From: Butyrivibrio hungatei
GTDB taxonomy: Bacteria > Bacillota > Clostridia > Lachnospirales > Lachnospiraceae
Length of the DNA stretch: 64,000 bases
Direction: 5' to 3'
NCBI RefSeq assembly: GCF_900101605.1
Contig: NZ_FMUR01000009.1
Coordinates: 1-64,000, forward strand
The stretch's first letter is position 1; every line of letters starts with the position of its first letter. Below the pieces are notes generated by a model that was not told the DNA's origin, searched no databases, and was given only the letters and a program-made list of their open reading frames with translations. Positions 22,584 to 31,553 of this stretch are shown piece by piece. The translations under genes and the position numbers were made by a program.

Positions 22584-25298
22584 ATGAAAAGAAACGTGAC
22601 CCTTGGCATACTTGCTCATGTTGACGCGGGTAAGACTACTCTTTCAGAGAGCCTCTTGTATCTTGCCGGCAGAATAAAAAAGCCGGGAAGAGTCGATCAT
22701 AAAGATACTTTTCTTGATACATACGAACTCGAAAGATCACGTGGAATTACAATTTTTTCCAAACAAGCCATTTTTGATCATAACGACATACGCTTTAATC
22801 TGTTGGATACCCCAGGGCATACAGATTTTTCTCCGGAAATGGAAAGAACTCTCCAGGTTCTTGACATTGCTACACTTATAATAAGCGCACCGGACGGCGT
22901 TACTTCACAAGCTGTGATGCTTTTTAAGCTCCTTGAGCACTACCGCATCCCGACTGTGATCTTCGTAAACAAAATGGATCAGCCGGGAACAGATATAAAT
23001 GCGGTAACATCCGATATCAGGGAAACTCTTTCATCCTCATGCATCTCTTTTGACGAAAGCGTGCCTGAAGATGAATTCTACGAAGAACTCGCCATGTGCG
23101 ATGAAGATCTTTTATCAAGTTTCCTTGACGGTAAAAAAATCACTTCGGAGAATATCAGCAGTGTTGTTCAAAACAGAAAATGCTTCCCTATTCTCTTTGG
23201 CTCAGCCCTCAAAGCCGAAGGCGTGCAAAAGCTCCTCGATCTCATATGCGAGGTTGCTCCGAGCATGTCTTCCGAAGCAGAAAATGCAGACGGCTCGCCA
23301 AAAGAATTTGGTGCAAGGATCTACAAGATCAGCAGGGACAACTCCGGAAACCGCTTAACTCACATCAAGATCACAAGCGGTGTTCTAAACGTCAGAGATA
23401 GCCTTAAAGGTGAGAAAGTCGACCAGATACGACTTTATTCAGGTGACAGATTTGAACCCGTAAAAAGTGCCTATGCCGGAATGATATGTGCCGTAACAGG
23501 ACTTACCTGGACTAGAGCCGGCGAAGGACTTGGGATTCTGGAAGGAAGTAATGTCTCCGAGATTCTGCAGCCTATCTTGTCATGCACTCTCATTCTTCCA
23601 GAAGATGTGAATCCCGTTCCCGTATTCAAACACCTTAAGATTCTTGAAGAGGAAGAGCCTATGCTTCAGGTGACTTCTCTTGAAGAAACCGGACAGATTG
23701 AAATCCAGATAATGGGTGAAGTGCAAAAAGAGATTCTTCGCCATATGCTAAAGACCAGATTCGATATCGAAGCAGAGTTTGGTCCCGGACACACTGTATA
23801 TAAGGAAACGATAGCTAATACCGTTGAAGGTGTCGGACATTTTGAACCGCTCCGCCACTATGCAGAAGTTCATCTTCTACTGGAACCCGGAGAACCGGGA
23901 AGCGGCCTTGTCTTTTCGTCAGACTGCCCTACCGATGACCTTGCGCTTAACTGGCAGAGACTTGTACTTACGCACCTCGGTGAAAAAAAGCATCGCGGAG
24001 TCCTGACAGGCTCTGAAATAACCGATATGAAGATCACACTCGTCGCCGGAAAGGCACACGAGAAACACACAGAAGGCGGTGATTTCAGACAGGCAACCTA
24101 CCGCGCCGTAAGGCAGGGACTTATGCAGGCAGATTCAGTTCTTTTGGAACCGATACTCGATTACAGGATAGAACTTCCACAAGAAAATGTAGGAAGGGCT
24201 CTCACGGACATCCAGATGATGAACGGAACCGTTGGGCTTCCCGACATCGAAGGCGGCAGATCGATTCTTACGGGAACCGTTCCCGCAGCATGTCTCGGTA
24301 ACTACGCACAGGAACTTTCCGCATATACAAAGGGCGAAGGACACATCTACACCACACTCAGCGGATACGGCCCTTGTCACAACGCAGAGGAAGTCATTGC
24401 TTCTTCCGGCTATGACCCGGACCTTGATACGGATAACCCGTCTTCTTCCGTATTTTGCATGCATGGTGCGGCAACTTTGGTCTCATGGGATCAAGTCCCG
24501 GATTACATGCATCTGGATTTTAAAAAGACAGACTCAGCAAAAAGCGATACTGTAACAGATCTTACCTCCGGCATCGATCTCGAAGCCTTAAAGAAGATAA
24601 ATGCGCGTAAAAACGCGGAAGATACACGCTCTTTTGCAGAAAAACAAAAAGACTATTTCGCCGCCGAAGACGAACTAAAGTCCATATTTGAAAGAACATA
24701 CGGAACCATAAAACCTCGCTATACGGAGGACAGGTCCGTACTTGCTTCGGCAGACAGCATGACAAGCGAAAATAACAGAGACCTTGATATCGAACAAGAA
24801 AAACGCGACAGACACAGAAACGCCACCGCAGCAGAGAAAGCCGCAAACGCAGCTTCCAAGCACTATCTTCTGGTCGATGGCTACAATGTGATTCACGCAT
24901 CCAAAGAATTAAAAGAACTTGCAAAACACGATCTCAAGGCCGCGAGAGACTCACTTATAGACACGCTGTCAAATTTCCAGGGATACCGGAGGGAAGAAGT
25001 CATACTTATATTTGACGCCTACAAAGTTCCCGGAGGGAAAGAGCACATTGAAAAACTAAATAACCTTACAGTGATATTTACAAAAGAAGCTGAGACAGCC
25101 GATCAGTACATAGAAAAAGCTGCTCACGAATTCAGTAAGAAATATAAGGTTACAGTTGCCACTTCAGATGCAATCGAACAAGTCATAGTATTCAGCGCCG
25201 GTGCGATAAGAATGTCCGCATCGGAATTCTGGGAAGAAATTGAGGTGACACGTCAATCTATACTGGATAAAATTTTGGAAAAAAAGCATAAAAATTAA
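22584..25298 (+). CDS. TetM-like ribosomal GTPase fused to a Rae1/YacP-type NYN nuclease domain
   Basis: A 904-residue fusion. Residues 1 to ~640 form an EF-G/TetM-type translational GTPase: G1 AHVDAGKTTLSE, G2 RGITIF, G3 DTPGHTDF, G4 NKMD, and the later domains of ribosomal protection proteins. A charged linker (about 665-755) follows. Residues ~758-904 are a NYN/PIN-like domain with LLVDGYNVIHA, LIFDAYKVPGG, EAETADQYIE, ATSDAIEQVIVFSAGAIRMSA, the same blocks in the same order as Bacillus subtilis Rae1 (YacP), an A-site mRNA endonuclease. Known ribosomal protection proteins are ~640 residues without this domain. I infer a ribosome-targeted nuclease delivered by the GTPase. Tetracycline resistance should not be assumed. 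Confidence 0.9.
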   Translation: MKRNVTLGILAHVDAGKTTLSESLLYLAGRIKKPGRVDHKDTFLDTYELERSRGITIFSKQAIFDHNDIRFNLLDTPGHTDFSPEMERTLQVLDIATLIISAPDGVTSQAVMLFKLLEHYRIPTVIFVNKMDQPGTDINAVTSDIRETLSSSCISFDESVPEDEFYEELAMCDEDLLSSFLDGKKITSENISSVVQNRKCFPILFGSALKAEGVQKLLDLICEVAPSMSSEAENADGSPKEFGARIYKISRDNSGNRLTHIKITSGVLNVRDSLKGEKVDQIRLYSGDRFEPVKSAYAGMICAVTGLTWTRAGEGLGILEGSNVSEILQPILSCTLILPEDVNPVPVFKHLKILEEEEPMLQVTSLEETGQIEIQIMGEVQKEILRHMLKTRFDIEAEFGPGHTVYKETIANTVEGVGHFEPLRHYAEVHLLLEPGEPGSGLVFSSDCPTDDLALNWQRLVLTHLGEKKHRGVLTGSEITDMKITLVAGKAHEKHTEGGDFRQATYRAVRQGLMQADSVLLEPILDYRIELPQENVGRALTDIQMMNGTVGLPDIEGGRSILTGTVPAACLGNYAQELSAYTKGEGHIYTTLSGYGPCHNAEEVIASSGYDPDLDTDNPSSSVFCMHGAATLVSWDQVPDYMHLDFKKTDSAKSDTVTDLTSGIDLEALKKINARKNAEDTRSFAEKQKDYFAAEDELKSIFERTYGTIKPRYTEDRSVLASADSMTSENNRDLDIEQEKRDRHRNATAAEKAANAASKHYLLVDGYNVIHASKELKELAKHDLKAARDSLIDTLSNFQGYRREEVILIFDAYKVPGGKEHIEKLNNLTVIFTKEAETADQYIEKAAHEFSKKYKVTVATSDAIEQVIVFSAGAIRMSASEFWEEIEVTRQSILDKILEKKHKN

Positions 25299-25308
25299 TG
25301 GAAAAATA

Positions 25309-25336
25309 TAATTTTTTCCAACAAAATTGCCGATAT
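25309..25336 (+). promoter_or_regulatory. Sigma-28 (SigD)-like promoter of the chemotaxis receptor
   Basis: TAAT (25309-25312), 16 bp, then GCCGATAT (25329-25336), close to the flagellar/chemotaxis sigma consensus TAAA-N15-GCCGATAA. A TATAAT (25342-25347) also lies just downstream but without a suitable -35. It suggests a motile organism. Confidence 0.6.
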
Positions 25337-25373
25337 ATTTGTATAATAGACTGACACGGAGGTAATTGTTTCT

Positions 25374-27317
25374 ATGAAGGAAAAACGAACACCCAAGTTC
25401 CACGCCAGCATGTCTGCTGTGCTTTTAATGGTTACAATCCCGCTTATAATAGCGCTAATATGCAGCATTATTTTCAGCAACGTGCAGATGAAGAACATCG
25501 AAAAGACCGACGAGAAGATTTATTATGACATGCTATATACGATTAATTTTGAGCTTGTAAATGCAGATAAAGACTTGAACGAAGCAATGCTTTCAATCAG
25601 TCGCTACCTTTCAGAATTTAAGTATGCAAATATGAGTGTCCTTACGGGTTACATGGATACCACTCAGAATTGCATCGATCAGACATCAGCCAGAGTAGAA
25701 AAAGCAAACGGGCTTGCCCAGACCAATTCATATCTGTATAACACTATAACTTCAGACACCGGCGCAACTTTCAGCGCAACTCATGATTTATTTGTCACAG
25801 CACTTGCCACATGGCAGGAGGACTACAAACTTACAATAGGATCAGGTTCTGATGAATATAACGCAGGATCCGGCGAGATTAAAAAGCTTACGGATGATTA
25901 TGCGATTGCAAGAGGTTATCTTACAGATATGACTAAGATTGCCGAAGAATGGGCCAATGATGAAAAAGAGATGAATAACGCGTCTATAAACAGAAAGATC
26001 ATCGTCAGCTCAACCTTATTCGGAGCTATCGCAGCTGTACTTTTTATCTTCACGATCATTATGCTCCTCAACATCGTAAACAACCTAAAGAGCATATCTC
26101 TTGCGGTTAAGAATGTTGCTACAGGAGACTTTGTTACCAAGATAAGACCTAACAGCATTATAAAAGACTTTAATAATATCGCAGCTTCCCTTGAGGGAAT
26201 GAGACATGAACTCAGACACGCGCTACTTAAAGTCATTACCCACGCCGATACCGTAAACAGCAAAGCTGAGATTGCAAAAGATTCCATCACCAGCTCGCAG
26301 AAAACCACAACCGATATCAGTTCCGCAGTAAACGATCTTGCATCCGGAGCAACAGCCATGGCCGAAGATGTACAGAGCACATCCACCATTACGATCAACA
26401 TCGGTTCTTCTGTTGACAGCGTACTTGATTCAGCAAACTCCAACCTTGAAAAGGGACGCCTTGTTTACAACGAGTCCGTCAAGGTAAAAGAACAGCTTGA
26501 ACAGATTAAGATTCAAGATCAGAAAACCGACGAAATGGCAGGACGTGTTGCAGAATCGGTTAACGAGACCGCAAATGTTGTTGAACAGATCTCAACAGCC
26601 GCAGAATCCATCATCTCGATTGCAAGCCAGACAAACCTCCTTGCGCTCAATGCTTCGATTGAGGCCGCAAGAGCCGGTGAAGCAGGAAAAGGGTTCGCAG
26701 TCGTTGCGGATAACATTAAGAACCTTGCAGGCGATACAAATGCTCTCGCAGGTGAGATCACAAACATGCTTTCAACGATAACCGATTACTCAGATACCAA
26801 CAAAGAGCTTACAGAAAGCATCAAGATTGCTACAACAAACGAAGCTACGGCGCTTGAAGAGATGAGTAATTCCTTCGACGAAATGCTCAGACTCCTTCAG
26901 GAGACTGAGGAAGGAAACAAGCAGATTGCTACTCTCGTAGAGACAATGAACTCAGACAAGGAGAACATTCTTAACTCTATCGAATCACTTTCAAGCATCT
27001 CCGAAGAGAATGCCGCTTCAACTCAGGAAACAAGCGCATCTCTCATGGAACTTGATACAAATATGGAATCTGTCGTAAGTCAGGCAAAAGACCTCCAGCA
27101 GATTGCCGAGGAACTTACCGCAAACGTCAAATACTTCAAGATTCAGGTTCCTTCCGATAATGCAGCCGCTGCAAAACCTGCTTCAGATAAGAAGGAAAAG
27201 AAGGCTAAGAAGAAAGAAACTAAGAGCGAAAAGAAAGCCGCTCCTGTTAAGGCAAATACTTCTGATGATTCCGATGATCTAAAGATTGTCGATTTTGACA
27301 ATCTTGACGACCTGTAA
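25374..27317 (+). CDS. Methyl-accepting chemotaxis protein
   Basis: A 647-residue receptor. The first transmembrane helix is about residues 14-38. An extracellular helical sensor of ~165 residues follows, then a second helix (about 206-232, [21 protein letters not shown]), a HAMP domain (about 232-290) and a long cytoplasmic coiled coil. The signalling tip is intact ([20 protein letters not shown] then [11 protein letters not shown]). It would couple to CheA/CheW. The ligand is unknown. The C-terminus is odd: a Lys/Ala-rich stretch followed by an acidic [17 protein letters not shown] tail. SD ACGGAGG lies upstream. It is monocistronic between its own promoter and terminator. Confidence 0.93.
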   Translation: MKEKRTPKFHASMSAVLLMVTIPLIIALICSIIFSNVQMKNIEKTDEKIYYDMLYTINFELVNADKDLNEAMLSISRYLSEFKYANMSVLTGYMDTTQNCIDQTSARVEKANGLAQTNSYLYNTITSDTGATFSATHDLFVTALATWQEDYKLTIGSGSDEYNAGSGEIKKLTDDYAIARGYLTDMTKIAEEWANDEKEMNNASINRKIIVSSTLFGAIAAVLFIFTIIMLLNIVNNLKSISLAVKNVATGDFVTKIRPNSIIKDFNNIAASLEGMRHELRHALLKVITHADTVNSKAEIAKDSITSSQKTTTDISSAVNDLASGATAMAEDVQSTSTITINIGSSVDSVLDSANSNLEKGRLVYNESVKVKEQLEQIKIQDQKTDEMAGRVAESVNETANVVEQISTAAESIISIASQTNLLALNASIEAARAGEAGKGFAVVADNIKNLAGDTNALAGEITNMLSTITDYSDTNKELTESIKIATTNEATALEEMSNSFDEMLRLLQETEEGNKQIATLVETMNSDKENILNSIESLSSISEENAASTQETSASLMELDTNMESVVSQAKDLQQIAEELTANVKYFKIQVPSDNAAAAKPASDKKEKKAKKKETKSEKKAAPVKANTSDDSDDLKIVDFDNLDDL

Positions 27318-27343
27318 TTTTTCTTGATCGATTCTAAATAAAT

Positions 27344-27397
27344 AGAAGGATAAAAACTTTTTTCGGATTACCGATTAAGCTTTTATCCTTCTTTTTT
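27344..27397. terminator. Terminator after the chemotaxis receptor
   Basis: AGAAGGATAAAA (27344-27355) pairs perfectly with TTTTATCCTTCT (27381-27392), followed by a T run to 27397. It also serves the convergent DUF1858 gene. Confidence 0.8.
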
Positions 27398-27428
27398 ACA
27401 TTTTTCAAATACAGCATTTTTATTATGA

Positions 27429-27746
27429 TTATGCATTATGCTCAATAAGATAATCATTAAGCGCATCTACAATCTCTTCCCCGTCAATACCGTGTACTGC
27501 ACATGCTTCTGCAAGTGTCTCCATCTGTGAAGCAGGACAATAAATACATCCCATTCCGCACTCCATCAAGAACTGTGATGCAAGCGGGTGCTTTACCAAA
27601 AGATCTCCGACAAGCATATCTGCTGTAACAAGTGCCTGCGCACCTGACTCATTTTTTACTTCTTCGTTTGCCAACTTAATCTCCTCACTTTCGTTATTGC
27701 TACGTTCTTCATCGCTACCAAAGAACAGATCTTTTAACTTACTCAT
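27429..27746 (-). CDS. DUF1858 redox-disulfide domain protein
   Basis: A 105-residue protein. The N-terminal ~38 residues are acidic and low complexity. The rest is a DUF1858 domain (hybrid-cluster-protein-associated type): MLVGDLLVKHPLASQFLMECGMGCIYCPASQMETLAEACAVHGID, with the conserved CGMGCIYC cysteines. Such domains are thought to carry a redox-active disulfide in anaerobes, often near hybrid cluster protein or nitroreductases; none is nearby here. SD GGAG is 5 nt from the start. Confidence 0.85.
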   Translation of the reverse strand: MSKLKDLFFGSDEERSNNESEEIKLANEEVKNESGAQALVTADMLVGDLLVKHPLASQFLMECGMGCIYCPASQMETLAEACAVHGIDGEEIVDALNDYLIEHNA

Positions 27747-27880
27747 ATATTCTCCGTTCTAAACACAACATCTCGTTAAATGCTCTACTTTAAAAAGCTG
27801 ATCCAAACTTAATAAATTGTGCAAAATCATTTTATCGCACACATTCATTTATAGCAAGTATCATTTTGAACTCTTTATAT

Positions 27881-28441
27881 TTATATAAGAATTCCGGCCA
27901 TTATAACATCTATCGTGGTCTCCATGATCTCGCTAAAGCTAAGTCCGACTTTGAGCATTTCCCTGGAAGCAATGAGCTGTTTAATGCATCCTATAAACAA
28001 TAATCTGACAAAAGTAAGGGGCATATCCTTGATAAGTTTCTTTTCCATAGCCTTGATAAGAAGCCTGTCGACGTTATCCCAGCTATTTTCTATCTTATAG
28101 ATCAAATACTCGTAAACATCGGGATATTTACTCTTGAGCTGATAAACTTTTCTGAAATCAATATCTTTATATTTATCCGGAAGACATATTATGGAAAGTC
28201 TTATCTTCTGAACCAGATCAATGGAATTATCGTCGATTATCTTGATCTCTTTTTCCCTGATTCCCTCAAATACGTAATCAATGACAGCCTTCAAAAGATC
28301 GGCCTTAGTTTTGAACTGCTTATAGATTGTCTTCTTGCTTATATGCATTTCATCCACAAGCTCATCGAGAGTAAACTTAAGCCCGACCTTGCTAAAGCGT
28401 ATCAATGTCTCGTCGATAATTCTTTCCTTTATATCTTCCAT
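27881..28441 (-). CDS. TetR-family transcriptional regulator
   Basis: A 186-residue TetR/AcrR regulator. The N-terminal HTH is intact (IIDETLIRFSKVGLKFTLDELVDEMHISKKTIYKQFKTKADLL). The C-terminal ~130 residues are helical and not recognisable, as usual for ligand domains of this family. SD GGGGGG is 8 nt from the start. No efflux gene is adjacent on the same strand, so the target is unclear. It stands alone between DUF1858 and pepD. Confidence 0.88.
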   Translation of the reverse strand: MEDIKERIIDETLIRFSKVGLKFTLDELVDEMHISKKTIYKQFKTKADLLKAVIDYVFEGIREKEIKIIDDNSIDLVQKIRLSIICLPDKYKDIDFRKVYQLKSKYPDVYEYLIYKIENSWDNVDRLLIKAMEKKLIKDMPLTFVRLLFIGCIKQLIASREMLKVGLSFSEIMETTIDVIMAGILI

Positions 28442-28495
28442 GTGAGCATCCCCCCGGTATTCACAAGTTTTTTATTTTATTTGATTGTCACCGTG

Positions 28496-29941
28496 TCAGC
28501 ATTTCTCCAACACAGCTTTTAAATACTCCCACACATTCCTTGCAGACTGTACAGACAATTTTTCCTTTGAGGAATGAATAGACTGCATATCAGGTCCTAT
28601 CGATATACAATCAAGACCTTCTATCTTGCTGCATATAATTCCGCACTCAAGTCCTGCATGAATTGCACAAAGAACCGGATCTTTTCCGTACATATCTCTG
28701 TAAACAGCAACCATATCATCTCTGAGTTTAGAGTTTCGTCTGTACTTCCAACCGGGATAAATGCCTTCTACACGTGTTTCTGCACCAAAAACTTCAGCGA
28801 TTGCCGCAAGTTTCTTTTTAAGGACCTCCTTAGATGATTCAACACTGCTTCTAAGCGACTGAACAGTCTGTGCCTTATCTTCGCTTGTCTTTACAATACC
28901 AAGATTAACGGAAGTCTCTACAAGCCCTTCAATTGCCGCACTAGTTGCAAGAGGGCCGTTTGGCATAGCTATTATCATCTTCAAGAATTTCAATGCATCT
29001 TCTTCGACAATACATTCTGCGGTTGTCTTGCCGACTTCACTGAATGTTATCGCCACATCGGGATCCTTTATCTCAAGCTCATCCCTGACATTTTCTGCTG
29101 TCTTTTCAACGCTCTCTTTTATCTTTGCGATATCGCCTTCAGAAACAACAATATTTGCTGTAGCCGCATAAGGAATAGCATTATCAGCTTCTCCGCCGCT
29201 AAAATCTTTTATATAGAATTTTGCAGCATCAAATGCTTCAAGCATCGTCCTTGCACATAAGATATCAGCATTTCCTCTCTCATACTTGATATCTCCGCCG
29301 GAATGTCCGCCTTTAAGCCCCGACACAGCAATCTTGCATTCAACGCCTGATACACTCTCCCTTTTTATTGCAATTTCGGAGATGAATGTTGCGCCTCCCG
29401 CACAGCTTGTGATGAATTCGCCTTCTTTCTCATTGTCTATGTTGATCATCTTCTTGCCTTTTAACATAGACAGATCAAGTGCTGACGCACCAAGCATACC
29501 TATCTCTTCATTGGTGGTAATGACCGCTTCGATCGGAGGATGAGGTATATCATCGGAATCAAGAAGTGCCAGAATATAAGCCACTGCTATTCCGTCATCT
29601 CCTCCAAGACTTGTACCCTCTGCCCAGATGTATTCTCCGTCAGTCTTTACTCTGAGACTGTCTTTCTTCATATCTATGTCACAGTCATCATCTTTTACGG
29701 CAACCATATCCATGTGGCCCTGAAGAATAATAGGTTCCCTATCTTCATATCCCTTAGAAGCAGGTGCCTTGATGATGACATTAAGCTCATCGTCAGATAT
29801 TACTTCCAGATTCCTCTCCTTTGCAAAATTAACAAGAAAAGCACTTATCTGCTCCAAATTTCTGGAGCCGTGCGGAATCTTACATATCTCCTCAAAAAAA
29901 TGAAAAACCTCTTTGGGTTCTAAGTTCTCTAATACTGACAT
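28496..29941 (-). CDS. pepD: Aminoacyl-histidine dipeptidase (PepD/carnosinase family, M20)
   Basis: A cytosolic zinc dipeptidase of 481 residues. Seen: VFHFFEEICKIPHGSRNLEQISAFL at the N-terminus, LQGHMDMVAVK (metal His/Asp), GTSLGGDDGIAVAYILALL, the catalytic Glu in TTNEEIGMLGA, GGHSGGDIKYERGNA in the lid, and IHAGLECGIICSKIEGLDCISIGPDMQSIHSSKEKLSV near the end. The start at 29941 is preferred over an in-frame TTG at 29956, because GGAGG sits 8 nt upstream of it. Its own promoter overlaps the terminator of the ribosomal operon upstream. Confidence 0.93.
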   Translation of the reverse strand: MSVLENLEPKEVFHFFEEICKIPHGSRNLEQISAFLVNFAKERNLEVISDDELNVIIKAPASKGYEDREPIILQGHMDMVAVKDDDCDIDMKKDSLRVKTDGEYIWAEGTSLGGDDGIAVAYILALLDSDDIPHPPIEAVITTNEEIGMLGASALDLSMLKGKKMINIDNEKEGEFITSCAGGATFISEIAIKRESVSGVECKIAVSGLKGGHSGGDIKYERGNADILCARTMLEAFDAAKFYIKDFSGGEADNAIPYAATANIVVSEGDIAKIKESVEKTAENVRDELEIKDPDVAITFSEVGKTTAECIVEEDALKFLKMIIAMPNGPLATSAAIEGLVETSVNLGIVKTSEDKAQTVQSLRSSVESSKEVLKKKLAAIAEVFGAETRVEGIYPGWKYRRNSKLRDDMVAVYRDMYGKDPVLCAIHAGLECGIICSKIEGLDCISIGPDMQSIHSSKEKLSVQSARNVWEYLKAVLEKC

Positions 29942-29954
29942 TTGTGTTACCTCC

Positions 29955-29989
29955 AAAAATAAAGAAGCCTCTTTCGAGACTTCTTTATT
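29955..29989 (-). terminator. Terminator of infC-rpmI-rplT
   Basis: A 14-bp stem (29976-29989 with 29958-29971) with a GAAA loop and a T run (29955-29959), directly before the pepD ribosome binding site. The promoter-distal arm of the stem overlaps the pepD -10 hexamer. Confidence 0.85.
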
Positions 29990-30015
29990 CTATCGCAACA
30001 ATATCGTTTTATCAA
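29987..30015 (-). promoter_or_regulatory. pepD promoter overlapping the terminator
   Basis: On the minus strand TTGATA (30010-30015), a 17-bp spacer and TAGAAT (29987-29992). Transcription would start near 29980, inside the first arm of the terminator stem, so transcripts begun here cannot form the full hairpin. Confidence 0.6.
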
Positions 30016-30028
30016 CGCATGTTTTAAT

Positions 30029-30385
30029 TTATGCAATCTTTGTCTTTGCAAGCTCTGCAAGTGTCTTAAATCCTTCAGGATCGTTAACTGCGAGGTCTGC
30101 AAGCATCTTTCTGTTGATATCAACGCCTGCAAGTTTAAGACCGTGCATCATGTTGCTGTATGAAAGACCATTGATTCTAGCTGCAGCATTGATACGTGTA
30201 ATCCAAAGAGATCTCATATCTCTCTTCTTCTGCTTACGTCCGGCGAATGCAGAAGTAAGTGCTCTCATAACTGACTGCTTTGCAACTCTATACTGCTTTG
30301 ATCTTGCTCCTCTGTATCCTTTTGCAAGTTTTAATACTCTATTGTGCTTTTTCTTGGCATTCAATGCGCCTTTAACTCTTGCCAT
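30029..30385 (-). CDS. rplT: Ribosomal protein L20
   Basis: 118 residues, the normal length, with the canonical start [30 protein letters not shown] and [27 protein letters not shown]. It binds 23S rRNA early in 50S assembly and, in Firmicutes, represses this operon by binding the infC leader. AGGAGG lies 9 nt upstream. It is third in infC-rpmI-rplT, with an unusually long 180-bp gap after rpmI that carries three repeated hairpins. Confidence 0.98.
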   Translation of the reverse strand: MARVKGALNAKKKHNRVLKLAKGYRGARSKQYRVAKQSVMRALTSAFAGRKQKKRDMRSLWITRINAAARINGLSYSNMMHGLKLAGVDINRKMLADLAVNDPEGFKTLAELAKTKIA

Positions 30386-30440
30386 TTAAAATATCCTCCT
30401 AAAATTTTTCAAAAACATTTTAAAACTGTTAGTGCTCTTA

Positions 30441-30570
30441 CACTAAGCTCGATAAAACCTCGCTAAGTGCTCTGCTTATGGGATATATACTAAATTCGAC
30501 AAAACCTCATGTAAGTATATCCCCATAGCTCGCACTAAGTTCGATAAAACCTCGCTAAGTGCTCTGCTTA
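30441..30570 (-). ncRNA. Three repeated RNA hairpins between rpmI and rplT (46-nt period)
   Basis: Three units begin at 30441, 30487 and 30533. Units 1 and 3 are identical over 38 bp except one base; unit 2 differs. Each folds on the minus strand into a 7-position stem with one T-T mismatch (CACTTAG/CTTAGTG in units 1 and 3, ATACTTA/TTTAGTAT-like in unit 2). Above it is a small inner stem (CGA/TCG, or TGA/TCG) closing a GGTTTT(A/G) loop. Stem changes in unit 2 keep pairing while the loop stays constant, which suggests a selected RNA structure. The last unit overlaps the rpmI stop. It is not a known leader as far as I can tell. Confidence 0.6.
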
Positions 30571-30768
30571 AGCGTAAGGAAGAATGCTCTTCATTGCCTT
30601 TACATTTGTAGCATCAACAAGTCCTGCTTGTCTCAAGTTTCTCTTTCTCTTTGTGGACTTCTTTGTCAAGATGTGGCGCTTATACGCTTTGTTTCTCATA
30701 AGCTTGCCTGTGCCAGTAACCTTAAATCTCTTGGCAGCAGCTCTCTTTGTTTTCATCTTTTGCTGCAT
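30568..30768 (-). CDS. rpmI: Ribosomal protein L35
   Basis: 66 residues, with the family core [43 protein letters not shown]. The first residues (MQQKMKTKR) differ slightly from the usual MPKMKTK. AGGAGG lies 8 nt upstream. It is the second gene of the infC operon. Confidence 0.97.
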   Translation of the reverse strand: MQQKMKTKRAAAKRFKVTGTGKLMRNKAYKRHILTKKSTKRKRNLRQAGLVDATNVKAMKSILPYA

Positions 30769-30834
30769 AACTAAATCCTCCTGTGAATCTTAAGTTTATT
30801 CTATAGTGTTCAACCAAAAATAATGGTAAAAACC

Positions 30835-31344
30835 TTAGTTTTTCTTCTCTGTAAGGAACATTGCCATGCTACGTCCCTCAACCTTAGGCTGCTTCTCGAT
30901 AACAGCGATATCGCCAAGTGCCTCTGCAAAATCTGTAAGAATATGTACGCTTGCGCCCATGTGAGCCATCTCACGTCCGCGGAAACGAAGTGTTACCTTA
31001 ACTCTGTTTCCTTTTTCAAGGAACTTCTTAGCCGCATTTACTTTTGTGTTAAGATCGTTCTTGTCGATATTGGGAGAAAGTCTGATCTCCTTGATCTCAA
31101 CAGTCTTCTGTTTCTTTCTTGCCTCTTTTTCTTTGCGAAGCTGCTCATATTTAAACTTACCATAATCAACAACTCTGCAAACAGGTGGCTTAGCATTCGG
31201 AGCGATCATAACAAGATCAACACCTGCATCATCGGCTGTCTTTCTGGCATCCTGGATTGACATAACACCGAGCTGTTCGCCCTCAACTCCAATTACACGA
31301 ACTTCCTTAGCTCTAATCTGTTCATTGATAAATAACTCGCTAAT
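30835..31344 (-). CDS. infC: Translation initiation factor IF-3, ATT start
   Basis: IF-3 monitors start codon and tRNA fit on the 30S subunit. The mature sequence begins ISELFINEQIRAKEVRVIG and includes NAKPPVCRVVDYGKFKYEQLRKEKE and VKVTLRFRGREMAHM, all family hallmarks. The start is the ATT codon at 31344: GGAGG (31353-31357) sits 8 nt upstream, and the frame upstream runs through the leader terminator hairpin. IF-3 discriminates against AUU, so this codon allows autoregulation, as in E. coli. Length is 169-170 residues, normal for the family. Confidence 0.94.
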   Translation of the reverse strand: MSELFINEQIRAKEVRVIGVEGEQLGVMSIQDARKTADDAGVDLVMIAPNAKPPVCRVVDYGKFKYEQLRKEKEARKKQKTVEIKEIRLSPNIDKNDLNTKVNAAKKFLEKGNRVKVTLRFRGREMAHMGASVHILTDFAEALGDIAVIEKQPKVEGRSMAMFLTEKKN

Positions 31345-31500
31345 GGCTTTATCCTCCGCAAAATAAAAAAAGTGAATACGCAACGTATCCACTTTTCTAT
31401 TCATAATAAAAAACCTGACGGTATTATTCTTGAAAAGATATTAACGCCTGCTGGCTGTGCCGCAGGGTGAGAGTGGATACTCTGCTTTGTTATCAAATAC
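31345..31500 (-). ncRNA. L20-type leader with attenuator upstream of infC
   Basis: The leader ends in a terminator: GTGGATACG/CGTATTCAC (31384-31392 with 31372-31380) and seven T (31364-31370), only ~20 nt before the infC start. A competing segment, AGTATCCACT (near 31472-31481), is complementary to the first arm and can act as antiterminator. Between them lies a structured region (CCTGCGGCACAGCCAGCAGG). Position and layout match the L20 leader of Firmicutes infC operons, in which excess L20 favours termination. Confidence 0.75.
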
Positions 31501-31506
31501 TGAAAT

Positions 31507-31535
31507 AATATATCACAGTAAAAAGTCTCTGTCAA
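31507..31535 (-). promoter_or_regulatory. infC operon promoter
   Basis: TTGACA (31530-31535), a 17-bp spacer and TATATT (31507-31512) on the minus strand, just upstream of the L20-type leader. Confidence 0.8.
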
Positions 31536-31553
31536 CTTTTTTGTTTTAAATTA

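Noticed and set aside
22584-25298. Tetracycline resistance gene
   Set aside because: The GTPase part is TetM-like, but the gene is chromosomal in appearance, has matching base use and carries a nuclease domain absent from known resistance proteins; resistance cannot be claimed.
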